A DNA stretch of 54,769 nucleotides from positions 1 to 54,769 of the forward strand of contig NZ_JALLGL010000005.1 of assembly GCF_023072675.1 (NCBI RefSeq), in the 5' to 3' direction. Below the pieces are notes generated by a model. It was given only the letters and a program-made list of their open reading frames with translations, had not been told where the DNA came from and searched no databases. This document shows positions 47,908 to 54,769 of this stretch, piece after piece; the first letter of the stretch is position 1; every line of letters begins with the position of its first letter. Source of the stretch: Streptomyces sp. XM83C (GTDB taxonomy: Bacteria > Actinomycetota > Actinomycetes > Streptomycetales > Streptomycetaceae). A program made the position numbers and the translations under genes.

Positions 47908-49071
47908 TCAGACCCGCATCGGCTGCGGCGACTCCCGGCGCAGCGGGTCGGGGCCGTCGTACTCGCGGATGATCTCGTAGCGGGTGTTCCGCTCCACCGG
48001 CCGGAAGCCGGCGTCGCGGATCAGCTCCAGCAGGTCCTCGCGGGTCAGCTTGTTCGGGGTGCCGAAGTTGTCCGCGTCATGCGTGATCTTGTACTCGACG
48101 ACGGAGCCGTCCATGTCGTCGGCGCCGTGCTGAAGGGCGAGCTGGGCGGTCTGCACACCGTGCATCACCCAGAACACCTTCACGTGCGGGACGTTGTCGA
48201 ACAGCAGCCGCGACACCGCGAACGTCTTCAGCGCCTCCGCGCCGGACGCCATCCTGGTGCGCGCCTGGAGCCGGTTGCGGACCTTGCCGTCCTTCATGTC
48301 GACGAAGTCGTGCTGGTAGCGCAGCGGGATGAAGACCTGGAAACCGCCGGTCTCGTCCTGGAGTTCACGCAGCCGCAGCACATGGTCCACCCGGTGCCGG
48401 GGCTCCTCGATGTGCCCGTACAGCATCGTGCACGGCGTCTTGAGGCCCTTCTCGTGCGCGAGCCGGTGGATACGGGACCAGTCCTCCCAGTGGGTGTCGT
48501 GGTCCACGATGTGCTGCCGCACCTCCCAGTCGAAGATCTCGGCGCCGCCGCCGGTCAGCGACTCCAGACCGGCGTCGATCAGCTCGTCGAGGATCTCGGA
48601 CGCGGACAGGCCGGAGATCTTCTCGAAGTGGTGGATCTCCGTCGCGGTGAACGCCTTCAGCGACACGTCCGGCAGCGCGGCCTTCAGCTCGCGCAGCGAG
48701 CGCGGGTAGTAGCGCCACGGCAGGTTGGGGTGGAGGCCGTTGACGATGTGCAGTTCGGTGAGGTTCTCCGACTCCATCGCCTTGGCCAGCTTCACGGCCT
48801 CCTCGATGCGCATCGTGTACGCGTCCTTCTCCCCCGGCTTGCGCTGGAAGGAGCAGTAGGCGCAGGACGCCGTGCACACGTTGGTCATGTTCAGGTGACG
48901 GTTGACGTTGAAGTGGACGACGTCGCCGTTCTTCCGCGTCCGCACCTCGTGCGCGAGGCCGCCGAGCCAGGCCAGGTCGTCCGACTCGTACAGCGCGATG
49001 CCGTCCTCACGGGTCAGCCGCTCACCGGAGCGGACCTTCTCCTCCAGCTCGCGCTTGAGCCCGACGTCCAT
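47908..49071 (-). CDS. mqnE: aminofutalosine synthase (radical SAM)
   Basis: This 387-residue radical SAM enzyme joins 3-enolpyruvyl benzoate to the adenosyl radical of SAM to make aminofutalosine. The cluster ligands are Cys66, Cys70 and Cys73 in NVCTASCAYCSF. ELHIVNGLHPNLPW distinguishes MqnE from MqnC. ATG 49071 has AAAGGTG 5 nt upstream. It follows the AsnC-type regulator by 38 nt and may be in the same transcript. S. coelicolor mqnE is SCO4494. Confidence 0.96.
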   Translation of the reverse strand: MDVGLKRELEEKVRSGERLTREDGIALYESDDLAWLGGLAHEVRTRKNGDVVHFNVNRHLNMTNVCTASCAYCSFQRKPGEKDAYTMRIEEAVKLAKAMESENLTELHIVNGLHPNLPWRYYPRSLRELKAALPDVSLKAFTATEIHHFEKISGLSASEILDELIDAGLESLTGGGAEIFDWEVRQHIVDHDTHWEDWSRIHRLAHEKGLKTPCTMLYGHIEEPRHRVDHVLRLRELQDETGGFQVFIPLRYQHDFVDMKDGKVRNRLQARTRMASGAEALKTFAVSRLLFDNVPHVKVFWVMHGVQTAQLALQHGADDMDGSVVEYKITHDADNFGTPNKLTREDLLELIRDAGFRPVERNTRYEIIREYDGPDPLRRESPQPMRV

Positions 49072-49109
49072 GCCAACACCTTTCTCCGACAGCACCGCCC
49101 ACCGTATCC

Positions 49110-49565
49110 CTAGACCTCCTCGGGCAGCTCTCCGACCCGGTTCTCCCACTTCGTGGACAGCACGATGGTGGTACGGGTCCGGGAGACGCCCTTCGTGCCG
49201 CTGAGCCGGCGGATGATCCGCTCCAGACCGTCCACGTCCGTGGCCCGCACCTTGAGCATGAACGAGTCGTCGCCGGCGATGAACCAGCAGTCCTCGATCT
49301 CGGTGAAGTCCTTCAGCCGGCGCGCCACGTCCTCGTGGTCGGCGGCGTCGGAGAGCGAGATGCCGATCAGCGCGGTCACGCCGAGGCCCAGCGACGCCGC
49401 GTCCACGGTGGCGCGGTAGCCGGTGATGACACCGGCCGCCTCCAGCCGGTTGATGCGGTCGGTGACGCTGGGTCCCGACAGACCGACGAGGCGGCCCAGC
49501 TCCGCGTAGGAGGCCCGGCCGTTCTCCCTCAGGGCCTGGATGAGCTGCCTGTCCACCGCGTCCAT
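49110..49565 (-). CDS. Lrp/AsnC-family transcriptional regulator
   Basis: This 151-residue regulator has an N-terminal helix-turn-helix (MDAVDRQLIQALRENGRASY and GLSGPSVTDRINRLE) and a C-terminal RAM ligand domain with VTALIGISL and CWFIAGDDSFML. Lrp-type proteins respond to amino acids. It sits between ubiX and mqnE on the same strand, so it might control the menaquinone genes, though this is inference. GGAAGG precedes the ATG at 49565 by about 12 nt. Confidence 0.93.
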   Translation of the reverse strand: MDAVDRQLIQALRENGRASYAELGRLVGLSGPSVTDRINRLEAAGVITGYRATVDAASLGLGVTALIGISLSDAADHEDVARRLKDFTEIEDCWFIAGDDSFMLKVRATDVDGLERIIRRLSGTKGVSRTRTTIVLSTKWENRVGELPEEV

Positions 49566-49656
49566 GCGATTCGAAGCCTTCCGCTGAAGATTTCCCGAAC
49601 GAAAAGTTGATGAGGTTCCGCGACCCCGCCCGCCCTGCCGGCCCGGCGGCTGCCGT

Positions 49657-50328
49657 CTACCGTTCCGCGCCGCCGCCCAGCTCGCCCTTCCACCGCCGGT
49701 ACAGCCCGTGGGGGACGCCCGCGGCATCGAGGACACGTCCGGCGACGAAGTCCACCAGGTCCTGGATGTGCGTGGCGCCCGCGTAGAACGCCGGGGAGCA
49801 CGGCACCACCGTCACGCCCGCGTCGTCCAGCGTGACCAGGTGGCGCAGCGTCCGCCCGTCGAGGGGGGTCTCCCGTACGGCGACGACCAGCCGTCGGCGC
49901 TCCTTGAGCGTGACGCTCGCCGCCCGCTGGAGCAGGTCCTTGGACAGCCCGAGGGCGACTCCGGCGACGGACGCGGTCGAGGCGGGCACGATGATCATGC
50001 CTTTGGTGGGGTACGACCCCGAGGACGGCCCCGCCGCCAGGTCCCCGGCGCTCCAGTACCGCACCGCGCCGACGTCCACCGTGAAGGTGTCCGGCTTGCC
50101 GTCGGCTCCGCGCGCCAGCCATTCTCGCAGGTCGTCCGCCCAGTGGGCGTCCCTGAAGGAGATGCCGGTCTCGTCGAGCAGGGTGAGCCGCGAGGCCCGG
50201 CTGACGACCAGGTCGACGCTCTCACCGGCGGCGAGCAGCGCCCGCAGCACCGCGGCGGCGTAGGGCGTCCCGGAAGCTCCGGACACCCCCACGATCCAAG
50301 GCGTGCGCTGCGTTTCCCCTGCGTTCAC
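49657..50328 (-). CDS. ubiX: UbiX-family flavin prenyltransferase (MqnM)
   Basis: This 223-residue enzyme prenylates FMN to make the prFMN cofactor used by UbiD-type decarboxylases. The FMN-binding start is WIVGVSGASGTPYA; PASTASVAGVALGLS and VVAVRETPL are further family marks. The GTG at 50328 has TACGCT (complement of 50335-50340) ending 6 nt upstream and no Shine-Dalgarno, so a leaderless mRNA is likely. Its partner ubiD lies 1.1 kb upstream. S. coelicolor has this gene as SCO4492. The 219 nt between it and mqnP appear non-coding. Confidence 0.93.
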   Translation of the reverse strand: MNAGETQRTPWIVGVSGASGTPYAAAVLRALLAAGESVDLVVSRASRLTLLDETGISFRDAHWADDLREWLARGADGKPDTFTVDVGAVRYWSAGDLAAGPSSGSYPTKGMIIVPASTASVAGVALGLSKDLLQRAASVTLKERRRLVVAVRETPLDGRTLRHLVTLDDAGVTVVPCSPAFYAGATHIQDLVDFVAGRVLDAAGVPHGLYRRWKGELGGGAER

Positions 50329-50547
50329 ATCTTGAGCGTACCGGCGCACAAGCCGTGCTTCAGGACCGGGAGGGCGCCTCGGGACCGACGGGGAGGCGGC
50401 CGGTGTCGATCGTGCGGACGCCGAGCTTCGTCCCGACGCGGAGTTCCCGCACCGTACGCCGGAGGTCAGACCCCACACTCCGGGAGCCGGCGGCGCACCC
50501 CCCGGAGCGCGCGATGCCGGGGAAGGGCGTTGACGTGGCAGAGGACG

Positions 50548-51450
50548 TCAGACGGTCAGCCCCCGCACCAGCAGGTCCAGCAGCGCGCATACGAACAGGG
50601 CGATGCCGATGAAGCCGTTGACGCTGAAGAACGCCCTGTTGAGGCGGGTCAGGTCGTGGGGGCGGACGATGCGGTGCTCGTAGACGAACGCGCCCGCGAC
50701 GATGACAAGGCCCAGCCAGAAGAAGGCGCCGGCGCCGGTGAGGACGGCGTACCAGACGAACAGGGCCGTCGTGAACGTGTGGCAGGCGCGGGCGCCCCAG
50801 ATCGCGGCGGGGATGCCGAAGCGGGCCGGGACGGACTTCACGCCGATCTCGCGGTCGGTCTCCACGTCCTGGCAGGCGTAGATCAGGTCGAAGCCGCCGA
50901 TCCAGATGCCGACGGCGAGCCCGAGGACGACCGCCGTCCACGACCACTCGCCGGTGATCGCCAGCCAGCCGCCGACGGGGCCCATGGCCTGGGCGAGGCC
51001 GAGGATGGCCTGCGGGAAGTTCGTGAACCTCTTGCCGTACGGGTAGACCACCATCGGGATCACCGCGACCGGCGCGAGCGCCAGGCACAGCGGGTTCAGC
51101 AGGGCCGCGGCGCCGAGGAAGACGACCAGGGCGATGAGCGCGCCCGTCCAGGCGTGCCTCACCGACATCGCGCCGGTGACCAGCTCGCGGTGGGCGGTGC
51201 GCGGGTTACGGGCGTCGATCTCGCGGTCGATGATCCGGTTGACGGCCATCGCGAAGGTGCGCAGGCCCACCATGCAGATCGTGACGAGGAGCAGCCGGCC
51301 CCAGTGGATGTTCCGGTCCCACTCGTACATCGCCGTGAGGGAGGCGATGTACGCGAAGGGCAGCGCGAACACGGAGTGCTCGATCATCACCAGGCGCAGG
51401 AAGGCTTTCGTGCGCCCCGGCTGGGGGATGGCCGCGGAAGCGCTGCTCAC
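50548..51450 (-). CDS. mqnP: menaquinone biosynthesis prenyltransferase (UbiA family)
   Basis: This 300-residue integral membrane prenyltransferase attaches the polyprenyl chain to the aromatic intermediate of the futalosine route. The two Asp-rich motifs are NRIIDREIDARN and DLIYACQDVETDREIG. Eight to nine helices are apparent. GTG 51450 overlaps the mqnL stop in a GTGA junction, so decarboxylase and prenyltransferase are translationally coupled. The prenyl donor may come from the synthase at 182-1192. Confidence 0.94.
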   Translation of the reverse strand: MSSASAAIPQPGRTKAFLRLVMIEHSVFALPFAYIASLTAMYEWDRNIHWGRLLLVTICMVGLRTFAMAVNRIIDREIDARNPRTAHRELVTGAMSVRHAWTGALIALVVFLGAAALLNPLCLALAPVAVIPMVVYPYGKRFTNFPQAILGLAQAMGPVGGWLAITGEWSWTAVVLGLAVGIWIGGFDLIYACQDVETDREIGVKSVPARFGIPAAIWGARACHTFTTALFVWYAVLTGAGAFFWLGLVIVAGAFVYEHRIVRPHDLTRLNRAFFSVNGFIGIALFVCALLDLLVRGLTV

Positions 51451-52898
51451 AGCCCGTACTCCTTCCACCGGCGGTCGACCAGGGCCGCCGTCTTCGGGTC
51501 TGACTCCACCATGTCCGGCCACCCTCCGTCTCGCGTGTACCCCTCCTCGGGCCACTTCTTCGTGGCGTCGATGCCTGCCTTGCCGCCCCAGAACTGCTGG
51601 TAGGAGGCGTGGTCGAGGTGGTCGACCGGGCCTTCGACGACGGTGAGGTCACGGGAGTAGTCGGTGTTGCCGAGGGCCCGCCAGGCGACCTCGTGCAGAT
51701 CGTGCACGTCGCAGTCGGAGTCGACGACGACGATCAGCTTGGTCAACGACATCATGTGCGCGCCCCAGATGGCGTGCATGACCTTCTGCGCGTGCTTCGG
51801 ATACTTCTTGTCGATCGAGACGATCGCGCAGTTGTGGAAGCCGCCCGCCTCGGGCAGGTGGTAGTCCACGATGTCCGGGACGATGATCTTCAGCAGGGGC
51901 AGGAAGAAGCGTTCCGTGGCCCGGCCCAGCGGGCCGTCCTCCGTCGGGGGGCGGCCGACGACGATCGACTGGAGCAGCGGACGCTTCCGCATCGTCACGC
52001 AGTCGATGGTCAGCGCGGGGAACGGTTCCTGCGGTGTGTAGAAGCCGGTGTGGTCGCCGAAGGGCCCCTCGGGCAGCATCTCGCCGGGCTCCAGCCAGCC
52101 CTCCAGCACGACCTCGGCGTTGGCGGGCACCTGGAGCGGCACGGTCTTGCAGTCGACCATCTCGATCCGCTTGCCCGCGATGAACCCGGCGAACAGGTAC
52201 TCGTCGATGTCGCCGGGCAGCGGCGCCGTGGACGCGTACGTCACGGCGGGCGGGCAGCCGAAGGCGATGGCGACGGGCAGCCGCTCGCCGCGCCGGGCGG
52301 CGACCTGGTAGTGGTTGCGGCTGTCCTTGTGGATCTGCCAGTGCATGCCGATGGTGCGCTTGTCGTGGCGCTGCAACCGGTACAGGCCCAGATTGCGGAT
52401 GCCGCTCTCGGGGTCCTTGGTGTGGGTGAGGCCCAGATTGAAGAAGGAGCCGCCGTCCTTCGGCCATGTGAACAGCGCGGGCAACTGCTCCAGGTCGACG
52501 TCGTCACCGGTGAGGACGACCTCCTGCACCGGCGCGTCCTTGACCTTCTTCGGCGGTACGTGCGCCATCGCGCCGAGCTTGCCGAACGCCTCCCGCACGC
52601 CGACGAAGCCGTGCGGCAGCTCCGGCTTGAGCAGTCCGCCGATCTTGTCGGAGATCTCCGCGTACGATTTCAGGCCGAGCGCCTTCAGCAGGCGTCGGTC
52701 GGTGCCGAAGACGTTCATCGCGAGCGGCATCGCCGACCCGCGGACGTTCTCGAAGAGCAGCGCCGGGCCGCCGGACTTCTGCACCCGGTCGACGATCTCC
52801 CCGACCTCCAGGTACGGATCGACCTCCGCCTTGACGCGCTTGAGGTCGCCTTCGCGTTCCAGTGCCCTGAGCAGGGAACGAAGATCGTCGTAAGCCAT
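51447..52898 (-). CDS. mqnL: menaquinone biosynthesis decarboxylase (UbiD family)
   Basis: This 483-residue prFMN-dependent decarboxylase removes the carboxyl group of a naphthoate intermediate. Family marks are SRNHYQVAARRG for metal/prFMN binding, EGPFGDHTGFYTP and ATERFFLP with the catalytic Glu region. The ATG at 52898 has no Shine-Dalgarno; GATACT (complement of 52906-52911) ends 7 nt upstream. The first gene of a unit with mqnP; ubiX downstream supplies its cofactor. S. coelicolor has this gene as SCO4490. Confidence 0.94.
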   Translation of the reverse strand: MAYDDLRSLLRALEREGDLKRVKAEVDPYLEVGEIVDRVQKSGGPALLFENVRGSAMPLAMNVFGTDRRLLKALGLKSYAEISDKIGGLLKPELPHGFVGVREAFGKLGAMAHVPPKKVKDAPVQEVVLTGDDVDLEQLPALFTWPKDGGSFFNLGLTHTKDPESGIRNLGLYRLQRHDKRTIGMHWQIHKDSRNHYQVAARRGERLPVAIAFGCPPAVTYASTAPLPGDIDEYLFAGFIAGKRIEMVDCKTVPLQVPANAEVVLEGWLEPGEMLPEGPFGDHTGFYTPQEPFPALTIDCVTMRKRPLLQSIVVGRPPTEDGPLGRATERFFLPLLKIIVPDIVDYHLPEAGGFHNCAIVSIDKKYPKHAQKVMHAIWGAHMMSLTKLIVVVDSDCDVHDLHEVAWRALGNTDYSRDLTVVEGPVDHLDHASYQQFWGGKAGIDATKKWPEEGYTRDGGWPDMVESDPKTAALVDRRWKEYGL

Positions 52899-52990
52899 GG
52901 GGTCCAGTATCCCCGAGCCGCTACCCTGAGCTGTGACTCGGGGGTCGCGCCCCTGGACCCGCCCGCCGACCGTTTCCTTGGAGAGGGCCC

Positions 52991-53326
52991 ATGCTCCGGG
53001 TGCTCATGTTCCTCGTGCCGCTGGCGCTGAGCGTGTACGCGTTCATCGACTGCATCAGCACCAAGGACGAGGACGTACGCCATATGCCGAAGCCGCTGTG
53101 GGCGGTGCTCGTGCTGCTGTTCCCGCTGGTCGGTTCGATCTCGTGGCTGATCGCGGGCAAGAAGCGCGCCCCCGCCGCCGACGGCTGGTCCGGGCTGCGC
53201 GACCGCTCCGGGCGCGGCACCCGGTGGGTGGCCCCGGACGACAACCCGGAGTTCTTGAACTCCCTCGACGTGGACAAACCGCGCGAGCGGGACACGGACC
53301 CGGGCACGGACCCCAGGAGCGAGTGA
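52991..53326 (+). CDS. PLDc_N-domain small membrane protein
   Basis: This 111-residue protein has two transmembrane helices (about 3-20 and 36-56) with [18 protein letters not shown] between them, as in the phospholipase D N-terminal membrane domain that often stands alone in actinobacteria. The C-terminus is charged and disordered, with DNPEFL. GGAGAGGG is just upstream of the ATG. It diverges from mqnL. Its function is unknown. Confidence 0.9.
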   Translation: MLRVLMFLVPLALSVYAFIDCISTKDEDVRHMPKPLWAVLVLLFPLVGSISWLIAGKKRAPAADGWSGLRDRSGRGTRWVAPDDNPEFLNSLDVDKPRERDTDPGTDPRSE

Positions 53327-53395
53327 ACCGGACCGCCGTTGACGGTTCCGGGCGCACCCTTGTTGAGTCTGCGAAGAGAACCTAGCCTGGTTGCC

Positions 53396-53926
53396 ATGGA
53401 CAACCAGCGAGGAGTCACGGCGAAGCGCCGGCGGACCGACCTGATGGACTGGTCGCCGGAGAACTGTTCGATCGCCCGGACTCTCGGCATCCTCGGGGAG
53501 AAGTGGACGCTGGTCGTCCTGCGGGACGTCTTCGGCGGCATCCGCCGGTTCAACGACCTCGTCGAACACTCCGGCGTTCCCCGGCAGGTCCTCACCAACC
53601 GGCTGTCCGTCCTCGTCGACGAGGGCATTCTCCGGCGGGACACCTACCAGGAGCCGGGCTCACGCCCCAGGCCCGAGTACCGGCTCACCGAGAAGGGTCT
53701 GGACACCTACCGCATCCTCATCGCGCTGCGCGAGTGGGGAGACCGCTATGTGGCCGACCCGGAGGGACCGCCCCTGGAGCACGTCCACCGCGACTGCGGC
53801 GCCCCGGTCACCCTGACCGTGCGGTGCGCCGACGGCCATGAGATCCACGAGGCGCGTGAGGTCACCGGCCGGCCCGGACCTGGGGCCCTGCGCCGGCACT
53901 CCGCGGCGGCAAGCGGCACGGCATGA
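53396..53926 (+). CDS. HxlR-family transcriptional regulator
   Basis: This 176-residue regulator has the HxlR/MarR-like winged helix: NCSIARTLGILGEKWTLVVL, then RRFNDLVEHSGVPRQVLTNR and YRLTEKG. The ATG at 53396 is preceded by TAGCCT (53383-53388) 7 nt upstream, with TTGTTG (53360-53365) at a 17-nt spacing, so the promoter and a leaderless start are clear. The C-terminal 45 residues contain a CGAPV and RCADGH pair that may bind a metal. It converges on the truncated GH16 gene. The target is unknown. Confidence 0.92.
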   Translation: MDNQRGVTAKRRRTDLMDWSPENCSIARTLGILGEKWTLVVLRDVFGGIRRFNDLVEHSGVPRQVLTNRLSVLVDEGILRRDTYQEPGSRPRPEYRLTEKGLDTYRILIALREWGDRYVADPEGPPLEHVHRDCGAPVTLTVRCADGHEIHEAREVTGRPGPGALRRHSAAASGTA

Positions 53927-53933
53927 GCGCCCT

Positions 53934-54641
53934 TCACATGAGTCCGTCCATCAGCGCCCCGGACAGGACGGGCCGGTAGGCCCTGAACCAGTCGACCGCG
54001 AACTCCTTGGGGTACGTCCCCGTCGGCGCCCCGGCCCTGCGCGCGTCGGGGAACTCGTAGATCCCGAGCATGAACTGCATGGGATAGCACGGCGACTGTT
54101 CGACGGTCCTGACCAGCCGGCCGTCCACGTAGAACAGGACACGATCCGGCGTCCACTCGGCCGCGTACACATGGAAGTCGCATACGTCGACGGGGAGTTC
54201 GACGGCCTCGAAGTCATCGGTGATCCGCGGGTCCCCGAACGGGTGCACGCCCATGCCGATCTTGGCCCGGCCGGGTTCGACGTCCCGTCCGAAGATCTCG
54301 AAGACGCAGATCTCGGCCGAGCGGTCGGGCTCGTCCTCGTACCCGATCATCCACAGCGCCACCATGGCGTCCGGGTCGGCGACCGCTCGGGCCCGCATCT
54401 CGAACAGCCCGTACTGGGGTGTGTAGAGCCGGACATCGGGCTGGGCCTCGCAGACCACGGCACGCCTGTCGAAGCGGTGCTGTCCGACGGGGCTGCCGGC
54501 GGGACCCGAGAACGCGCCGGTCTGTAGCGACGACACCCGGACCTGCCCGTCGTACTCCGGGCACCAGGGCGGCTGTCCCTCCTCGATCCGCAGGCTCAGC
54601 AGGCCGCCGCCGATCGCGTACCGCGCAGCCGCCGCTTCGCG
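53934..54641 (-). pseudogene. glycoside hydrolase family 16-like gene, 5' end lost to an IS
   Basis: The remaining 235 or so codons encode a GH16-like lectin/glucanase fold: SPVGQHRF, YTPQYGLFEMRARAV, an EICVFEIFG active-site strand, VYAAEWTPDRVLFYVDG and a final FAVDWFRAY. In the GH16 ExDxxE motif the central Asp is Cys here. The frame continues upstream of a possible GTG at 54536 through YAIGGGLLSLRIEEGQPPW, which is clearly coding, to about 54638. There it meets insertion-sequence DNA with a TGA at 54645-54647. The true start and beginning of the sandwich domain are missing, so it is probably non-functional. Confidence 0.75.
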
Positions 54642-54769
54642 GGGTCACGTCCGCTGGAGTGGTGTATCGACGGCCACTCGGTGATCTCGTCTTTGAGGCT
54701 ATGCGGTGAGTTCGGTGGGCAGGGTGGTGCCGTCGGTTTCTGACTCGATCGGGTGGAGTCGGGCCTTGG
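54641..54769 (-). mobile_element. end of an insertion sequence (partial, runs off window)
   Basis: From about 54641 the sequence no longer fits the GH16 gene. It starts ggggtcacgtccgctgg, which I take as the terminal region of the element, followed by about 58 nt without a frame and then the end of a minus-strand ORF. The end sequence and gene position resemble actinobacterial IS256-type elements, but the family is not certain because only about 129 nt are visible. Confidence 0.6.
54699..54769 (-). CDS. transposase C-terminus (partial)
   Basis: The last 22 codons of an ORF entering from beyond the window read ARLHPIESETDGTTLPTEL and end TA-stop (TAG at 54699-54701). The position just inside an element end and the reading direction fit a transposase C-terminus. 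Too little is present to name the family. Confidence 0.55.
   Translation of the reverse strand, partial: KARLHPIESETDGTTLPTELTA

Noticed and set aside
50329..50547. Possible small ORF between ubiX and mqnP
   Set aside because: The frame continuing from mqnP's shadow has plausible residues but no start codon or ribosome-binding site; I leave the gap as non-coding.

Overview
This is a chromosomal segment of a Streptomyces-type actinomycete. The coding DNA is very GC-rich with third-position G/C bias, GTG starts and 1-4 nt gene overlaps are common, and several starts look leaderless. The gene order matches the conserved core of the Streptomyces chromosome: a complete nuoA-N operon next to menaquinone genes of the futalosine type. 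The window carries about 50 credible protein genes and no rRNA or tRNA genes that I could see.

Layout. Positions 1-3335: a polyprenyl diphosphate synthase, a secreted SLT-type cell-wall lytic enzyme behind a ydaO/c-di-AMP riboswitch, and a Cof-type HAD phosphatase. 3419-5986: a two-gene unit of an FAD/NAD(P)-binding monooxygenase-like protein and an ATP-grasp ligase, product unknown. 6201-11826: fumarylacetoacetase, an M56 membrane metallopeptidase, RecQ helicase and a secreted protein with a Leu/Gly-rich tail. 11962-28015: the 14-gene complex I operon on the minus strand, closed by a perfect 16-bp stem terminator and preceded by a Rex-type operator. 28782-34705: a secreted NlpC/P60 hydrolase, a geranylgeranyl-reductase-family enzyme, a GNAT protein, menG, an IS481 transposase relic, a barrel-less amidohydrolase-like ORF and mqnC. 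35008-38855: a prepilin peptidase, a membrane Ser/Thr kinase and mqnA. 39141-46882: a cold shock protein, a methyltransferase, a LysR regulator, an acyl-CoA synthetase, a FabG4/HtdX-like reductase and dehydratase pair, and a TetR regulator. 46912-52898: DUF4229, GNAT, mqnE, AsnC/Lrp, ubiX, mqnP and ubiD/mqnL. 52991-54769: a PLDc_N membrane protein, an HxlR regulator, and a GH16 gene cut at its 5' end by an insertion sequence that runs off the window.

How the genes work together. The dominant theme is the respiratory chain. The futalosine route is represented by mqnA, mqnE, mqnC, ubiX, mqnP, mqnL and menG; mqnB and mqnD are not in the window. The polyprenyl synthase can supply the side chain and the geranylgeranyl-reductase homologue can partly saturate it. 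The nuo operon encodes the NADH dehydrogenase that reduces the quinone. A Rex-like operator at the nuo promoter would tie expression to NADH/NAD+. The second theme is the cell envelope: two secreted peptidoglycan enzymes (one under a c-di-AMP riboswitch), a membrane metallopeptidase and a receptor-type kinase.

The most noteworthy non-standard observations are the Rex site placed within a candidate promoter spacer, a cluster of leaderless starts with TANNNT boxes 6-7 nt upstream, the amidohydrolase-like ORF lacking its catalytic barrel beside mqnC, the fused IS481 relic, a probable deletion scar behind the methyltransferase, a collagen-like 9-bp repeat, paired TTAC/GTAA palindromes in the acyl-lipid locus, and the IS-truncated GH16 gene. 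All functional statements come from reading the sequence and general family knowledge; no database search was run.
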